Origin: Phytophthora sp. 'mugwort'
Lineage: Eukaryota > Oomycota > Peronosporomycetes > Peronosporales > Peronosporaceae
Length of the DNA stretch: 64,000 bases
Direction of reading: 5' to 3'
NCBI GenBank assembly: GCA_033558025.1
Contig: JAUCEF010000007.1
Span: 3,658,001-3,722,000 of the forward strand
Positions 43,316 through 54,625 of the stretch are shown one piece after another (within the stretch, counting starts at the first letter, position 1; each line of letters begins with the position of its first letter). Under the pieces are notes generated by a model. That model worked only from the letters and a program-made list of their open reading frames with translations, searched no databases and was not told the DNA's origin. A program made the translations under genes and the position numbers.

Positions 43316-44493
43316 TGGCCAGAACACCTGCGAGCGGTGTTCTGAAAACAGAGAATCCGAGAATGCAGAATCAGAAAAGGGTACACTGTACCGGTATTCG
43401 TTAACCAATCGGATGCACGCAATGTGAAGGTTCAAAATGCATTCCGCTACCTGGACCAGAGAGTGGGGCACTATCGCATGTCCCCACTCAGACGCCATAT
43501 ATTTGGGGGGGGGCATTATTAGAGTAATTTTCTGGTTAAAAATTAAATATGGTTTTCCCAACGCAATACTGAACAAACGTACTGTATCAGCCACTCCTCT
43601 CCAACATTTCTCAAAAGTTATTTATTTATGAAAGTGGATCCTGTGCCCATCTGAAAAAGAGGGGTGAAAGTCACATAAAACGACTAACGGAGGAGAGCGC
43701 TTGCGAGCGCGCGTAGCCACAGCCAAACCCGTGCGGGCTGCCCGCGAAGCAAGGCGGCGCGGTATTTGCGGAGACGGGCCCAGCGCCGAGCTTTGCAGCG
43801 AGTGGAGCACTGTAACGGGCCGAACTTAGAGTTTTTGCCTCGCAGCGACTGCCGCGACTGCTTTTGTGAAGTAAAATTTAAGACCGCGATGCCACCGGTC
43901 ACCGGGACGGGTTAGGGTAAAGAGAGATGTGAGACAATTAATACAAAACTACAGTGTAAACCAAAAATGTGACAGGGCTAGATGGACACAGCAACACATG
44001 CCTTTATTAATATCCAGCAAACCCCTCCAGCAACTTGCTGCAAGCAAACTTCAAATAAAAAAAAAATGTGGGTACATGACCTTTTTCAGCGCGAAGAAAA
44101 CCATGCTTTTGCGGGCGTAGACGACGCTATATCAGAGTGCTGGTAAGGTTCGGCCCCTTCTACCGGTTTTAATCCCACGCATTCAGGTACATGTACATGT
44201 ATGTACTGTACAGCAGGTACTGTGAATCACAGTACCGCTGTACCTACATGCACCATCCAAATGCTCTTTGTACACTATTGATTTACAATTTGATCTATTA
44301 AAATGGCCCGTCTCAAAAGACCCACAATGGTGATTCGACGTGGGCGCCTGCTCTCAACAGAGTCGCGTAAGCACTTGTTTGCGGGATGCCACTGGGAGCG
44401 TTCGGCGTATGCGCTGTCTAACACATTTCCAATTTGATATCCTAGTGGTCAAAGTGATCCACGAAGTCTTTTCGACGACGTAGCGTCTTCATC
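43316..44493. other. Flank of Harbinger B and upstream region of the GH3 locus
   Basis: No gene is recognised. It holds a 9-base G run near 43505-43513, GC-rich sequence at 43690-43860 and the palindrome at 44208-44243. Confidence 0.4.
44208..44243. repeat. Palindrome upstream of the first GH3 gene
   Basis: The core GGTACTGTGA-A-TCACAGTACC (44216-44236) is a perfect inverted repeat. The outer GTACAGC and GCTGTAC extend the stem to about 17 bp with one bulged base. It is preceded by alternating GTACATGTAC-type sequence. It could be a MITE tip or a cruciform-prone site. Confidence 0.7.
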
Positions 44494-46967
44494 ATGTTCG
44501 TGCTACCGTTGGTACTACTTGCTGCTTCAAGCTGCTTTGTGGTTCCAACTAGCGCTGACATCCCGCGCGCATGCGTCGGAGAAGAGCATCAGAAGCTGCC
44601 ATTCTGTGATGCATCGGCATCGACAAATTGACGCGTGGAAGATCTACTGTCTCGCTTACCGCTTCAAGAGAAGGCTACGCTGCTAACAGCACGGGCGAGC
44701 CCTCGAGGCAACATGAGCAGTATCGGGCTGCCTGAGTACAACTGGGGCGCCAACTGCGTGCACGGAGTGCAGTCCACGTGTGGCACCAACTGTGCCACGT
44801 CGTTTCCGAATCCCGTCAATCTCGGCGCCATCTTCGACCCGCAGGTGGTGTTCGACATGGCTCAAGTCATCGGGTGGGAACTGCGAGCACTGTGGCTCGA
44901 GGGAGCACGGGAGAACTACAAGGGAGGGCCCCATCTTGGGCTCGATTGCTGGTCGCCCAATATCAACATCAACCGAGACCCGCGATGGGGACGCAACACG
45001 GAGACGCCATCGGAAGACCCCCTGGTGAACAGCAAGTATGGCGTCGCGTACACACGTGGGCTGCAGGAAGGTAAAGACTCTCGATTCCTGCAGGCTGTGG
45101 TCACGCTCAAGCACTACGCCTCGTACTCATACGAGAACTACGGTGGAGTGGACCGCATGGAGTTCGATGCCATCGTGTCGCCGTACGACTTCGCAGACAC
45201 GTATTTCCCTGCATTCCGCTCGTCGATTGTGGACGGCAACGCGAAAGGAGTCATGTGCTCGTACAACAGTGTGAACGGCATCCCAATGTGTGCCAATAAC
45301 GCGTAGAAAAGACGCTACTGCGAGACACGCTGGACTTCGACGGCTACATCACGAGCGACTCAGGCGCCGTGGAAGCCATCGCGGACATGCATCACTACGC
45401 CAGTTCGCAGTGCGAGGCAGCTCGTCTTGCCATTCAAGCAGGTACCGATATCAATAGCGGTAAGTCGTATGAGGCGTGCCTAAAGGAACTTGTGGAGAGC
45501 AACCAAGTAGACGAGAAGACTGTGGACGATGCACTGCGCCACACGCTGAAGCTACGCTTCGAGTTGGGGTTGTTTGACCCGATCGACGACCAGCCGTACT
45601 GGAACGTGGCGCCCAGCGATGTCAACACAGCGGAAGCGAAGGAGCTGAGCTTGAACGCGACTCGGAAGTCGCTCGTGCTGCTGCAGAACAACGGGTCGGT
45701 GCTTCCTCTTCCGAAAGGGATCAAGTTAGCAGTGGTCGGTCCGCACGCAAAGTCGCAGCGCGGTCTACTAGGCAACTACCTGGGTCAGATGTGCCATGGT
45801 GATTACGACGAGGTGAGCTGCGTGCAAACACCGCTGGATGCCATCAAATCCACCAACAATGCGTCCAGCACGATATTCGCGCAGGGATGCGACATTAAGG
45901 GCAACTCTACCGCTGGTTTTGACGAAGCCGCGGCTGCCGTGCAAGGTGCAGACGCCGTCGTGCTGTTCCTCGGTATCGACAAGACGGTGGAGGGAGAAGT
46001 TGGTGACCGCGACAGTATCGAGCTACCGAGTATTCAAATGCAACTGCTCAAGCGTGTGAAAGCCGTCGGCAAACCTACCGTCGTGGTGCTGATCAATGGT
46101 GGTGTCATCGGAGCCGAGGAGATCATCCAGCAAACAGACGCGCTCGTGGAAGTTTTTTACCCAGGTTTCTTCGGAGCGCGCGCGATGGCCGATGTGCTCT
46201 TCGGTGACGTCAACCCGAGCGGCAAGCTGCCCGTCACCATGTACCGCTCCGACTACGTGGACCAAGTGCAGATGGAAAGCATGGACATGACGACGTATCC
46301 TGGTCGGACGTATCGGTACTTTAAGGGCCAGCCGGTGTTTCCGTTTGGCTGGGGTCTTAGCTATACTACTTTCTCTATGTCCATTGACAACGGTACAGCT
46401 ACGGCTACGAACGCAACCGCTACCGGTAGCCCACATTTTAACTCAAGCTTAAACCTTCGTGCAACGGCTGGAGACATGGGTTACTCGACCGGAGACGTGT
46501 CAGATTCCACAAATGCGACGATCTCGGTGATTGCGTCGAATGACGGAGATGTGGCCGGTGACGAGGTCGTGTTCGCGTTCTTCAAACCAGTGAATACTGG
46601 GATTACTGGACCAGCTACATTGCTGAACGAGCAGCTATTCGACTATCACCGCGTGAGTCTCAGACCTTCTGAGAACATGCAGGTGAGCTTCAACGTTCAG
46701 CGGAGAACCTTGGCTTTAGCGGACGAAAGTGGCAATCTTGTGAGCCTGGCGGGTTCGTATGAGATCATCGTGAGCAATGGCGTCAGGGAGCGTGTGACTT
46801 TCAATGTCGAGGTTACGGGCGATCGGAAAGTGGTGCAGGAACGAGTTCCGTCGTTCCCTCAGTCGAGCAAGTCCGTGTCGTCAGTTTCCGGTGCTAACGG
46901 CGGCGCTCGGGGTGGTGGGCTCGTGTTGACTCTTGTATTGCTGGTAACACGATTGCTGGTATTGTGA
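44494..46967 (+). pseudogene. GH3 beta-xylosidase/glucosidase-like, copy 1, disrupted
   Basis: Secreted glycoside hydrolase family 3, related to plant-type beta-xylosidases that release xylose or arabinose from cell-wall polymers. The ATG at 44494 starts a signal peptide (MFVLPLVLLAASSCFVVPTS). A TGA at 44629-44631 (codon 46) interrupts CDASASTN/RVEDLL, where copy 2 reads SERVEDLL. A stop at 45304-45306 follows MCANNA, and the coding sequence resumes in another frame at KTLLRDTLDFDGYITSDSGA. The nucleophile Asp (TSDSGA) and downstream blocks are intact to 46967. The C-terminus ends in a small Gly-rich region and a hydrophobic tail (LVLTLVLLVTRLLVL) that looks like a GPI-anchor signal, absent in copy 2. 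Sequencing error cannot be ruled out for the two breaks. Confidence 0.85.
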
Positions 46968-47549
46968 GCTAGTGTTAGACCACGGTACACGACTTGACAA
47001 TAAAATACATATTATTAATATTTTGCATTCTGGAGTACACAAAACCTTCGCATCAGTTCCCCTGTAGTATGAGAAGCTGTGCCATTCAACCCCACGGCCC
47101 GATCGTGCTATTCATCTAGCAGACGATTTGAAAGGTCCCAAACCTGAGCTAAAGGTACTGTTCGGTTGCGTTGCAGTCGCTCTAGCAATAATTATAGTGA
47201 TGCTGCTTCAAGATCAGGTGTATTGCTATGCAAACATTTATGGCAAACATACATAGAGGCATCCTATTAACGTTAACAACAAGAACACGCCGTTTTCAAT
47301 ATCCCCCACCCACCCTTCGTCCTACCCAAGGACATCAACATTCTTAGGAACAATAAGTAGCGCACAGTCAACTATTAGCAATATCGAAAAGACTCGCAAG
47401 TATTATAATCCTATTTAGAAATAAACATTTACATTTCATCGATATTAGATCATTTTAGGACATTGCTTGTGTTTTTACCTCAAAACAATAACCCCGTCAA
47501 ATCTGCTCACAAATACATCTGATTCGCGATCTTCCGCACCCAAGATCTC
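46968..47549. other. Intergenic between the GH3 copies
   Basis: AT-rich; no coding tract. Confidence 0.6.
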
Positions 47550-49982
47550 ATGCGGCTCTTCCTCGCGTTCGCGCTGCTCAGCAGCGCTCCCGCTCTCGAT
47601 GCCGCCATCCCGCGCGCATGCTCCTCTCCTGAGCATCAGCAGCTCGCGTTTTGCAACGCGTCGCTGTCGACTTCAGAGCGCGTTGAGGACCTATTGCGCC
47701 GTCTGCCTCTAGATGAAAAGGTGACGCTGCTGACCGCCCGCGCCAGCCCCAAGGGCAACATGAGCAGCATCGGCCTGCCCGAGTACAACTGGGGCGCCAA
47801 CTGCGTGCACGGGGTGCAGTCCACATGCGGAACCAACTGCGCCACGTCGTTTCCCAATCCCGTTAACCTCGGGGCTATCTTCGACCCTCGAGCGGTATTC
47901 GACATGGCCCATGTCGTGGGCTGGGAGCTCCGTGCTCTGTGGCTTGAAGGGGCCCGGGAGAATTATGCATCGGGCCCCCACTTGGGACTCGATTGCTGGT
48001 CGCCCAATATTAATATAAACAGAGACCCTCGATGGGGACGCAACATGGAGACCCCGTCGGAAGACCCGCTGGTTAACAGTAAGTACGGCGTCGCCTATAC
48101 CAAGGGACTGCAGGAGGGGAAAGACAAAAGATTCTTGCAGGCTGTCGTCACGCTGAAGCACTATGCTGCTTACTCATACGAACACTATGACGGGATTGAC
48201 CGGATGGCGTTTAATGCGGTCGTGTCGAGATACGACTTTGCTGACACGTACTTACCAGCGTTCAAGGCGTCAGTTGTGCAGGGCAAAGCCAAGGGCGTCA
48301 TGTGCTCGTACAACTCGGTGAATGGCATGCCCATGTGTGCTAACGAACAGTTGAATACCAAGTTGCTGCGAGACGCGCTGGGCTTTGACGGATATATTAC
48401 CAGCGATTCAGGTGCGATTGCGGGGATTTATCACCAGAGACACTATACAAAGACACTGTGCGAAGCAGGACGACTAGCAATTTTATCAGGAACGGATATC
48501 AACAGCGGAAGTGTGTACAATAAGTGTCTGGCGGAGCTCGTGACGAGCGGACAGCTACCGGAGAAGGCGGTCGACGATGCCATGCGAAGGACGCTGAAGC
48601 TACGATTTGAGTTGGGTTTGTTTGACCCTATCGACGACCAGCCGTACTGGCATGTTGCACCCAGCGAGGTGAACACGGCGGCATCAAAGCAACTGAGTCT
48701 GGATCTCACGCGAAAGTCGATTGTCTTGCTGCAGAACCACGGCAACATCTTGCCACTAACCAAGGGCAAGAAGTTGGCGGTAATTGGGCCACACGCGAAG
48801 GCTAAACGCGCTTTGCTGGGCAATTACCTGGGTCAAATGTGCCATGGTGACTACCTGGAGGTCGGGTGTGTGCAGACCCCACTGGAGGCGATTACCATCG
48901 CGAATGGTGCTTCGAACACTGTGTACGCTGAAGGCTCTGGTATTAACGACACGTCTACCGCAGGCTTCGACGAGGCTGAAGCAGCTGCACGAGGAGCAGA
49001 TGCAGTTGTTCTGTTCCTGGGAATCGATACATCCATCGAACGTGAGGCGTGGGATCGCGAAAACATCGACATGCCAAACATTCAAATGCAGTTACTCAAG
49101 CGAGTTCGCCATGCGGGCAAACCTACAGTCGTTGTGCTCTTCAACGGCGGCGTGGTAGGCGCAGAGGAGCTTATTTTGCACACTGATGGTGTCATGGAGG
49201 CCTTCTATCCTGGATTCTTTGGTGCCCAAGCTGTAAGCGACATTCTTTTCGGCGCTGCCATTCCGAGTGGCAAGCTGCCCGTCACTATGTATCCATCTAA
49301 CTACATCAGCAGCGTGGATATGAAGAGCATGAGTATGACAAAGTACCCTGGTCGCTCATACCGCTACTACAAGGAGGTGCCGGTATTCCCGTTCGGTTGG
49401 GGTCTTAGTTACACAAAATTCACGTTTTCGCTCGACAGCGACGGCGATGTGACGGATCCGAGCAAACCTCTTGTGGTAACACGTGACGTGGACCAGAGTG
49501 TCACCGTCATTGTGTCGAACGACGGCGATCTAGTCGGAGATGAAGTCGTGTTTGCGTTCTTCCGACCGCTCAATGTCAATGCTACCGGCAATGCAGCGTT
49601 GCTGAACGAGCAGCTGTTCGACTACCGACGCGTAAGTCTACGCCCCACGCAGTACTGCAAGCTAAGCTTCCGCATCCAGCAGAGTACCTTGGCTATGGTT
49701 GACGACTCAGGCAACCAGGCCAGCTTCCCTGGTTTCTATGAGGTCATCATCACCAACGGTGTACACGAGCGCGTAACGTTTGCTATTCACCTTGTCGGGG
49801 AGTACGAGATGTTGAGTGTGTTCCCGACGGATGACGGCTACGATTCCCCGCCAGATCAATCGGAGACGGTGTCAATCAGTGAAATCCGCCTCGATGCTAC
49901 ACGCGCCTTTGAGAACATCCCAGTTCGTTTCAAAAGAGACAAGCAGCCTGAAGAAGTCATGGCCGCCATGGCTTTTGAATAG
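47550..49982 (+). CDS. GH3 beta-xylosidase/glucosidase-like, copy 2, intact
   Basis: 810 aa, single exon. Signal peptide MRLFLAFALLSSAPALDAA, then a conserved N-terminal block LPLDEKVTLLTARASPKGNM. The first (TIM-barrel) domain contains WGANCVHGVQSTCGTNCATS, CWSPNININRDPRWGRNMET and the predicted nucleophile Asp286 in DGYITSDSGA. The second (alpha/beta) domain contains VIGPHAKAKRALLGNYLGQM and LFLGIDTSIE. A fibronectin-III-like C-terminal domain (FPFGWGLSYTKF, then EVVFAFF) completes the plant-type GH3 layout. The C-terminus is polar, without the hydrophobic tail of copy 1. The two genes are very similar over the catalytic domains and lie head to tail. The expected role is wall or host polysaccharide breakdown; the substrate (xylan or beta-glucan) is not fixed by sequence alone. 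Confidence 0.92.
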   Translation: MRLFLAFALLSSAPALDAAIPRACSSPEHQQLAFCNASLSTSERVEDLLRRLPLDEKVTLLTARASPKGNMSSIGLPEYNWGANCVHGVQSTCGTNCATSFPNPVNLGAIFDPRAVFDMAHVVGWELRALWLEGARENYASGPHLGLDCWSPNININRDPRWGRNMETPSEDPLVNSKYGVAYTKGLQEGKDKRFLQAVVTLKHYAAYSYEHYDGIDRMAFNAVVSRYDFADTYLPAFKASVVQGKAKGVMCSYNSVNGMPMCANEQLNTKLLRDALGFDGYITSDSGAIAGIYHQRHYTKTLCEAGRLAILSGTDINSGSVYNKCLAELVTSGQLPEKAVDDAMRRTLKLRFELGLFDPIDDQPYWHVAPSEVNTAASKQLSLDLTRKSIVLLQNHGNILPLTKGKKLAVIGPHAKAKRALLGNYLGQMCHGDYLEVGCVQTPLEAITIANGASNTVYAEGSGINDTSTAGFDEAEAAARGADAVVLFLGIDTSIEREAWDRENIDMPNIQMQLLKRVRHAGKPTVVVLFNGGVVGAEELILHTDGVMEAFYPGFFGAQAVSDILFGAAIPSGKLPVTMYPSNYISSVDMKSMSMTKYPGRSYRYYKEVPVFPFGWGLSYTKFTFSLDSDGDVTDPSKPLVVTRDVDQSVTVIVSNDGDLVGDEVVFAFFRPLNVNATGNAALLNEQLFDYRRVSLRPTQYCKLSFRIQQSTLAMVDDSGNQASFPGFYEVIITNGVHERVTFAIHLVGEYEMLSVFPTDDGYDSPPDQSETVSISEIRLDATRAFENIPVRFKRDKQPEEVMAAMAFE

Positions 49983-51912
49983 CTCACATGAATTTGGAAC
50001 TGGCATGAAAAGACTTGCGAGGTAAAATGCACCTAATCTTCGTGTTTATCGTGCTGTGAACGTGTAGCTAAACCTTAGATAGAAAAACGAAATGGGGGCG
50101 TGGACGTCCAGTGTAAGGGTTCCATGAGCAAACAATTTTAGTATTAGCAACACACTCGCGATAGTTTGTTCTCTGGGTGATTTTGTTGTTATTCGTTCCT
50201 TTTGTTGGGTCCTGAAAACCATCAGTAAAGCTGCTGGTAATCACAAATGAAATACAACTAATGCCATCATTCAGCCACTTGATGGCTGAAAATCGAGTTG
50301 TTTCCATTCATGATGAACGCATCGAATACGTCTCTTTTCGGTTGGCACTTGTTGCATTGTCGTCTACTGTAGATTGGAAACCTTCATGTACATTTCTCTG
50401 AAATAACCAACCCCCCAAACCTCTGTGAACAACGCACGGAAGTGCAGACTCCGTTAATTCAACGTTGACGGTAGATCGTCTAGCACTGATGTCACAAATG
50501 TGCTAAAAGAAACCACAATCGGCCTAGTGACTTCCGATACTTTTGCAAACTACGGTAGCTTTGAATAACTATGTTGGTGGCGTACTCGGAAGACGCACAA
50601 GGAAGTCTGCGCTCTATACAAGTTCTCTCGGTCAGACACGATACAGAGAACTCCGTTGTGGCCCAACTTTTTGTCTCTCACAGTACAGAATTCTTCCACA
50701 TACCCCAAACAAAACCGAACATGCCTCTGAAAGCCTCTATGTATACAGTTTGGGATTTCATCGATTTTGTACGCACCCCAGAATTAACGCAACGTTAACT
50801 GAAGTCATCCTGCAAGTGCGAGTTGTAGCCTTGGACATTTGCCAGATTCATGCTGCGTAAAATCTGGCAAATGTTTTGTTGTTGCTGCTGTTCATTCCGT
50901 CAAGAGCAGCGAAAGTAAATACAAGTAGGACTACTGCCAACTAACAACATGCGACGAATTCCTTCGACAAGCCGAAGCTGCAGGCCCTATTGCTGGAGCT
51001 GTAAGAATATCGTATGAACCAACCTCTTACCAGCTTGTGAAAAAAGCCGATTTTATGGGAATTTCTACAATTTCGGGCAAGAAAATAAACACCTAACTTT
51101 CATTTCCTGAAGAAACATGAAAGGTAGCAATGAATAGTTCAGTTATCACATCCATGTTCACATGACTTCACCGTTTACTGCCCACCACGACATATTCATC
51201 TTTTCCCAGAATATAGCAGTATCTCATGTTTGAATACATCTGCCGTTATGAACTAACTGCCTTGAGGCACGGTTATTGTGCAGATTCGATACAGGAACAT
51301 GCTTTCGGTCGATCTCGGTTGAGTTTACTGCATCGCTCTTATTCCCATCAAATCAAACCGTCGTAAAACGTGTTATCTCGTGTATGCATGAGGGCAGTAG
51401 GTCGCCGCTCGTATGTGACGAAGCCATTTGCTCTGAATTTATGTGTACACGATATATAATACTATCAACAAGAGGATCTATTTCGATATGGGGTTTGACA
51501 AGCTTTGCTCTTTCATTAAAAACTAGACGACTGAGCTACTTAAAAAAAAAAAGTATCATTCTCAAGACGTGAATGTTACGTTGCACCATCCCCTTAAGAA
51601 ATATCGGTCGCCACATGGTTGCCCTCCTCAAACCATAATAATCATTCATATATTAATTCATTCAGGCTCTCAAAAGTCACTCCCGTCGTCGGATTGAGTC
51701 TTCGTTTGCGCGGCGGCAAATTGCGAAATGCTTGCTGGGCGGCTCTTGAACGCTCCACTTTCGCATTATATGAAATGAAGAACTTCTTCTGCTTTCTTCT
51801 TTTTCAAAAGTCGACATAATAAGTAGGCGATATCATTTTTGACAGGACCCAATCGTCCCCCCTCCACCATACAAAGCAACATTCGCGAAATACCTCTATA
51901 GAGCAAGAGAAC
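49983..51912. other. Intergenic (1.9 kb), no gene seen
   Basis: AT-rich; short chance frames. It includes the hairpin at 50835-50874. ACATTCGCGAAATACC just before the RanGAP ATG resembles an oomycete initiator weakly. Confidence 0.55.
50835..50874. repeat. 13-bp perfect inverted repeat
   Basis: ACATTTGCCAGAT (50835-50847) and ATCTGGCAAATGT (50862-50874) form a perfect stem with a 14-base loop. It could be a remnant of a MITE; no gene overlaps it. Confidence 0.75.
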
Positions 51913-53172
51913 ATGGCAACCACGAAGACGGTGCTGTCCTTCGACGGCGAGCGCGAACTTGTGACGGAGGCGCGCGCTTACGAGCTGGTACAGACGTACG
52001 CGGACACAGAGGCGCAGGCACCGACCTTCACGCACATCACTCTGCGTAACAAGAGCTACACGCTAGAGGCCGCGCGCGTAATCGCCGCCTTCTTCTCGCG
52101 CTTGGAGGAGCGCGGCGCCTTCGAGGAGCTCACGAGCGTGGATTTTGCCGACATGATTGCCGGGCGCCCTGAAGACGAGGCGCTGCAGGTGCTGAGCACG
52201 CTCTGCGACGCGCTGGGCGCCATCAAGACGCTCACGCGCATCGACCTGAGCGACAACGCCCTCGGCGAGAAGGGCGTGCGCGCCTGCTTTGGCCTCCTGC
52301 AGAACCAGGAGCAGCTGCAGCACATGTACTTTTGCAACAACGGCATCTCGGCCGCGGCAGCAGGCGTCATCGCTGAGGAGGTACTGCTGTTCCGTGGCCT
52401 CGACACCCCCACCAAGCTCGAGACCTTCCACTTCTACAACAACATGAGCGGTGACGGCGGCGCTATTGCACTGGCCAAGTTGTTGCCGCTGTCACCGGCG
52501 CTCAAGGACCTGCGGTTCTCGGCCACGCGCGCTCAGAGGGAGGGAAGTCTGGCTTTCGCGAAAGCTCTGACATCGCTTAAGAAACTCGAGAAGCTCGACC
52601 TGAGCGACAACACGTTCAAAGCACAGGGTGGCGAGGCTATCGCCGCGGCCGTGAAAATTATGCCCAATTTGGTGGAGCTGAACCTCCGTGATGCTGCTAT
52701 TGAAGATGACGGTTTGGTAGCCATCGCAGATGCGCTGCGTGAGGGAGGCGCGGCCGCGGGACTCACGGCGCTGGACGTGTCGGGCAACGACTTAACGGTA
52801 GATAGCATGGCGGCGCTGGGACAGGTGTTGCCTGTGAGCAGTGCTCTGCGTGTACTGCAGGTGGAGGAGAACGAGATCGGATCAAAGGGCGCAAAGGTTA
52901 TTGCCGAGGCTCTGAAGGTCGGATCGCCGGCACTGGAGAAGGTGGTCGTTAACGTGAACGAGATCGGTGCCTCTGGCGCGCTTGCGCTTATCAAGGCTGT
53001 CGTTGACAAGAAGTCTTTTGTGAAGTTGGACATTGACGGCAACCAGATCTCAGCTGAGGGTGTCGCTAGTATTATGTTGTTTCTGGAGAGCAAGAGCAAA
53101 AGTGACGTCCTTGGTTCACTGGAGGACAACGACGAAGACGAAGAAGATGATGATGAAGGCGATAATGAGTGA
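51913..53172 (+). CDS. Ran GTPase-activating protein (RanGAP)
   Basis: 419 aa, single exon. Leucine-rich repeats of the RNase-inhibitor type run from about residue 40 to 385, for example LTRIDLSDNALGEKGVRACF, LEKLDLSDNTF, LVELNLRDAAIEDDGLVAIA, LTALDVSGNDL and LRVLQVEENEIGSKGAKVIA. The C-terminus is strongly acidic (EDNDEDEEDDDEGDNE), which is typical of RanGAP and helps bind Ran. It activates GTP hydrolysis by Ran outside the nucleus to drive nuclear transport. The N-terminal segment ahead of the repeats (GERELVTEARAYELVQTYAD) resembles the plant/protist RanGAP pre-domain more than the yeast one, but a WPP motif is not seen. Confidence 0.88.
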   Translation: MATTKTVLSFDGERELVTEARAYELVQTYADTEAQAPTFTHITLRNKSYTLEAARVIAAFFSRLEERGAFEELTSVDFADMIAGRPEDEALQVLSTLCDALGAIKTLTRIDLSDNALGEKGVRACFGLLQNQEQLQHMYFCNNGISAAAAGVIAEEVLLFRGLDTPTKLETFHFYNNMSGDGGAIALAKLLPLSPALKDLRFSATRAQREGSLAFAKALTSLKKLEKLDLSDNTFKAQGGEAIAAAVKIMPNLVELNLRDAAIEDDGLVAIADALREGGAAAGLTALDVSGNDLTVDSMAALGQVLPVSSALRVLQVEENEIGSKGAKVIAEALKVGSPALEKVVVNVNEIGASGALALIKAVVDKKSFVKLDIDGNQISAEGVASIMLFLESKSKSDVLGSLEDNDEDEEDDDEGDNE

Positions 53173-54625
53173 GATAGAGGATTTCATGCACACAAGCGCT
53201 AATTGGGACTTTGTAAGTAAGCTGCACAGCGTGAATCTATCCAACAACATTTTTTCAGTAAATTTTGTTTATCGAGCCCTTCCTGAATGAAAGGTACTAT
53301 AGATGAAAACGCAGCTCGGAGTTTATACGCAGCAGGGATCCGGCTCGGATGTTAACGGGTCTGACACAGGATGATGCCCCGAAACCTTGTCAAAACCTAT
53401 ATGTCGTCATACAGTTCCATCACTTGTGGGGTTCCGAAAAATAGAGCGCAGCAAAAGATATACGGCGTTAAACTGAAATAAATAATTTATTTCCCATATC
53501 CTCTCATAGCCGTTAAATATTTAGAATCTGACCAAATCCCTCCATAATTTATTTTCAGGAATGTCAGTACACAGTTTCAATAAACCCATCTTGCTGTCGA
53601 CCTGCAACCTGCAATAACACTTACACAACAAGAGCCATTCACCACAAACGCCCTCTGGGTGCTTGCATTAGTTCCAGCTTCATTATCGATTCCGCACGAC
53701 AATCTCCTCCTTGCCGCGCCCACCCGTAGCCGCTTCACGCCGAAGCAGGTTGCGCGGTTCTTTTTCAAGCCGCTGCTGGACGACAACACAGCACACATGT
53801 GCATTTTTAGCGTCTGAACTTATTGCTTCATCCTTCCTAGGAAATAATGCATTGGCTTCTGATGCTGCACGCGCTGTCCTACTTTATTCTGCTGCTTGGC
53901 AATTCGTTCTGAAAAATATTATTTTCGGATCCCCTGCCCATCAGCATTGTGTTTTCAGCGACAAGTAATGCCTGGATATCACGAATCGTGAAGGTGCTGA
54001 TGGTACCGCATTTCGTGGTGCAACAAAGTTGCGAATTACGATTTATGTCAGTTAGTTAAACCATGTCCTTTTTCTTTGCCCGCTCTTATGACTAGCATGA
54101 ACCACTTTCTTTTAAGACGAAAGGCATCATAACGCCCTCAGGGGATCAGGAAAGGTCTTCATAGAGAAGCCATTTCTCACTTCAACAACCGCGACCCTGC
54201 TTCGCGCACTAGTTAGCAGTAGTGAAAACCGCTTGTAGCGATGCTGGAGCCTCCCAATTTTCCAAGGTGACACGAAAGACCGTGAACGGAACGATAATTT
54301 GAAAGATTCGCCCAGCCGAGAAGCGCTCCACCGCAAATTATGGACGCTTTCGAGACGGTCTCTTTTTCTAGTCGGATATCCCAGCAATCAAGTTGCCCAC
54401 AACCATTCAGATCTCGCATTTTAACTCCTTAAATAAAATCCATACCCGTTGACTCCTTCTTCGAACTTGCCCGCCCCCAACGACTGATGATGCTGCAATT
54501 TTCACTGGGACTCTTGCGGACGGCATTGGCAAGCTCCTTATAAAGGTAACTATCGTTGATTCTGACCAGCTGCTAAGACTGCCAGGACACCAGCACTCTC
54601 AGTGGAAGAATGTACGTGTCACCAC
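53173..54625. other. Intergenic, no gene seen
   Basis: Frames of 60-90 codons on both strands have no motif. The stretch ends in the hAT target site GTCACCAC (54618-54625). Confidence 0.5.

Noticed and set aside
44629..44631. TGA as selenocysteine in GH3 copy 1
   Set aside because: GH3 enzymes have no selenocysteine there, copy 2 has an ordinary codon, and a separate frameshift also breaks the gene.
45304..45368. Intron explaining the GH3 copy 1 frame change
   Set aside because: Copy 2 is continuous at this point and coding similarity resumes almost immediately, leaving no room for a GT-AG intron.
50835..50874. Transcription terminator
   Set aside because: Rho-independent type terminators are not used by eukaryotic Pol II genes, and no gene ends there.
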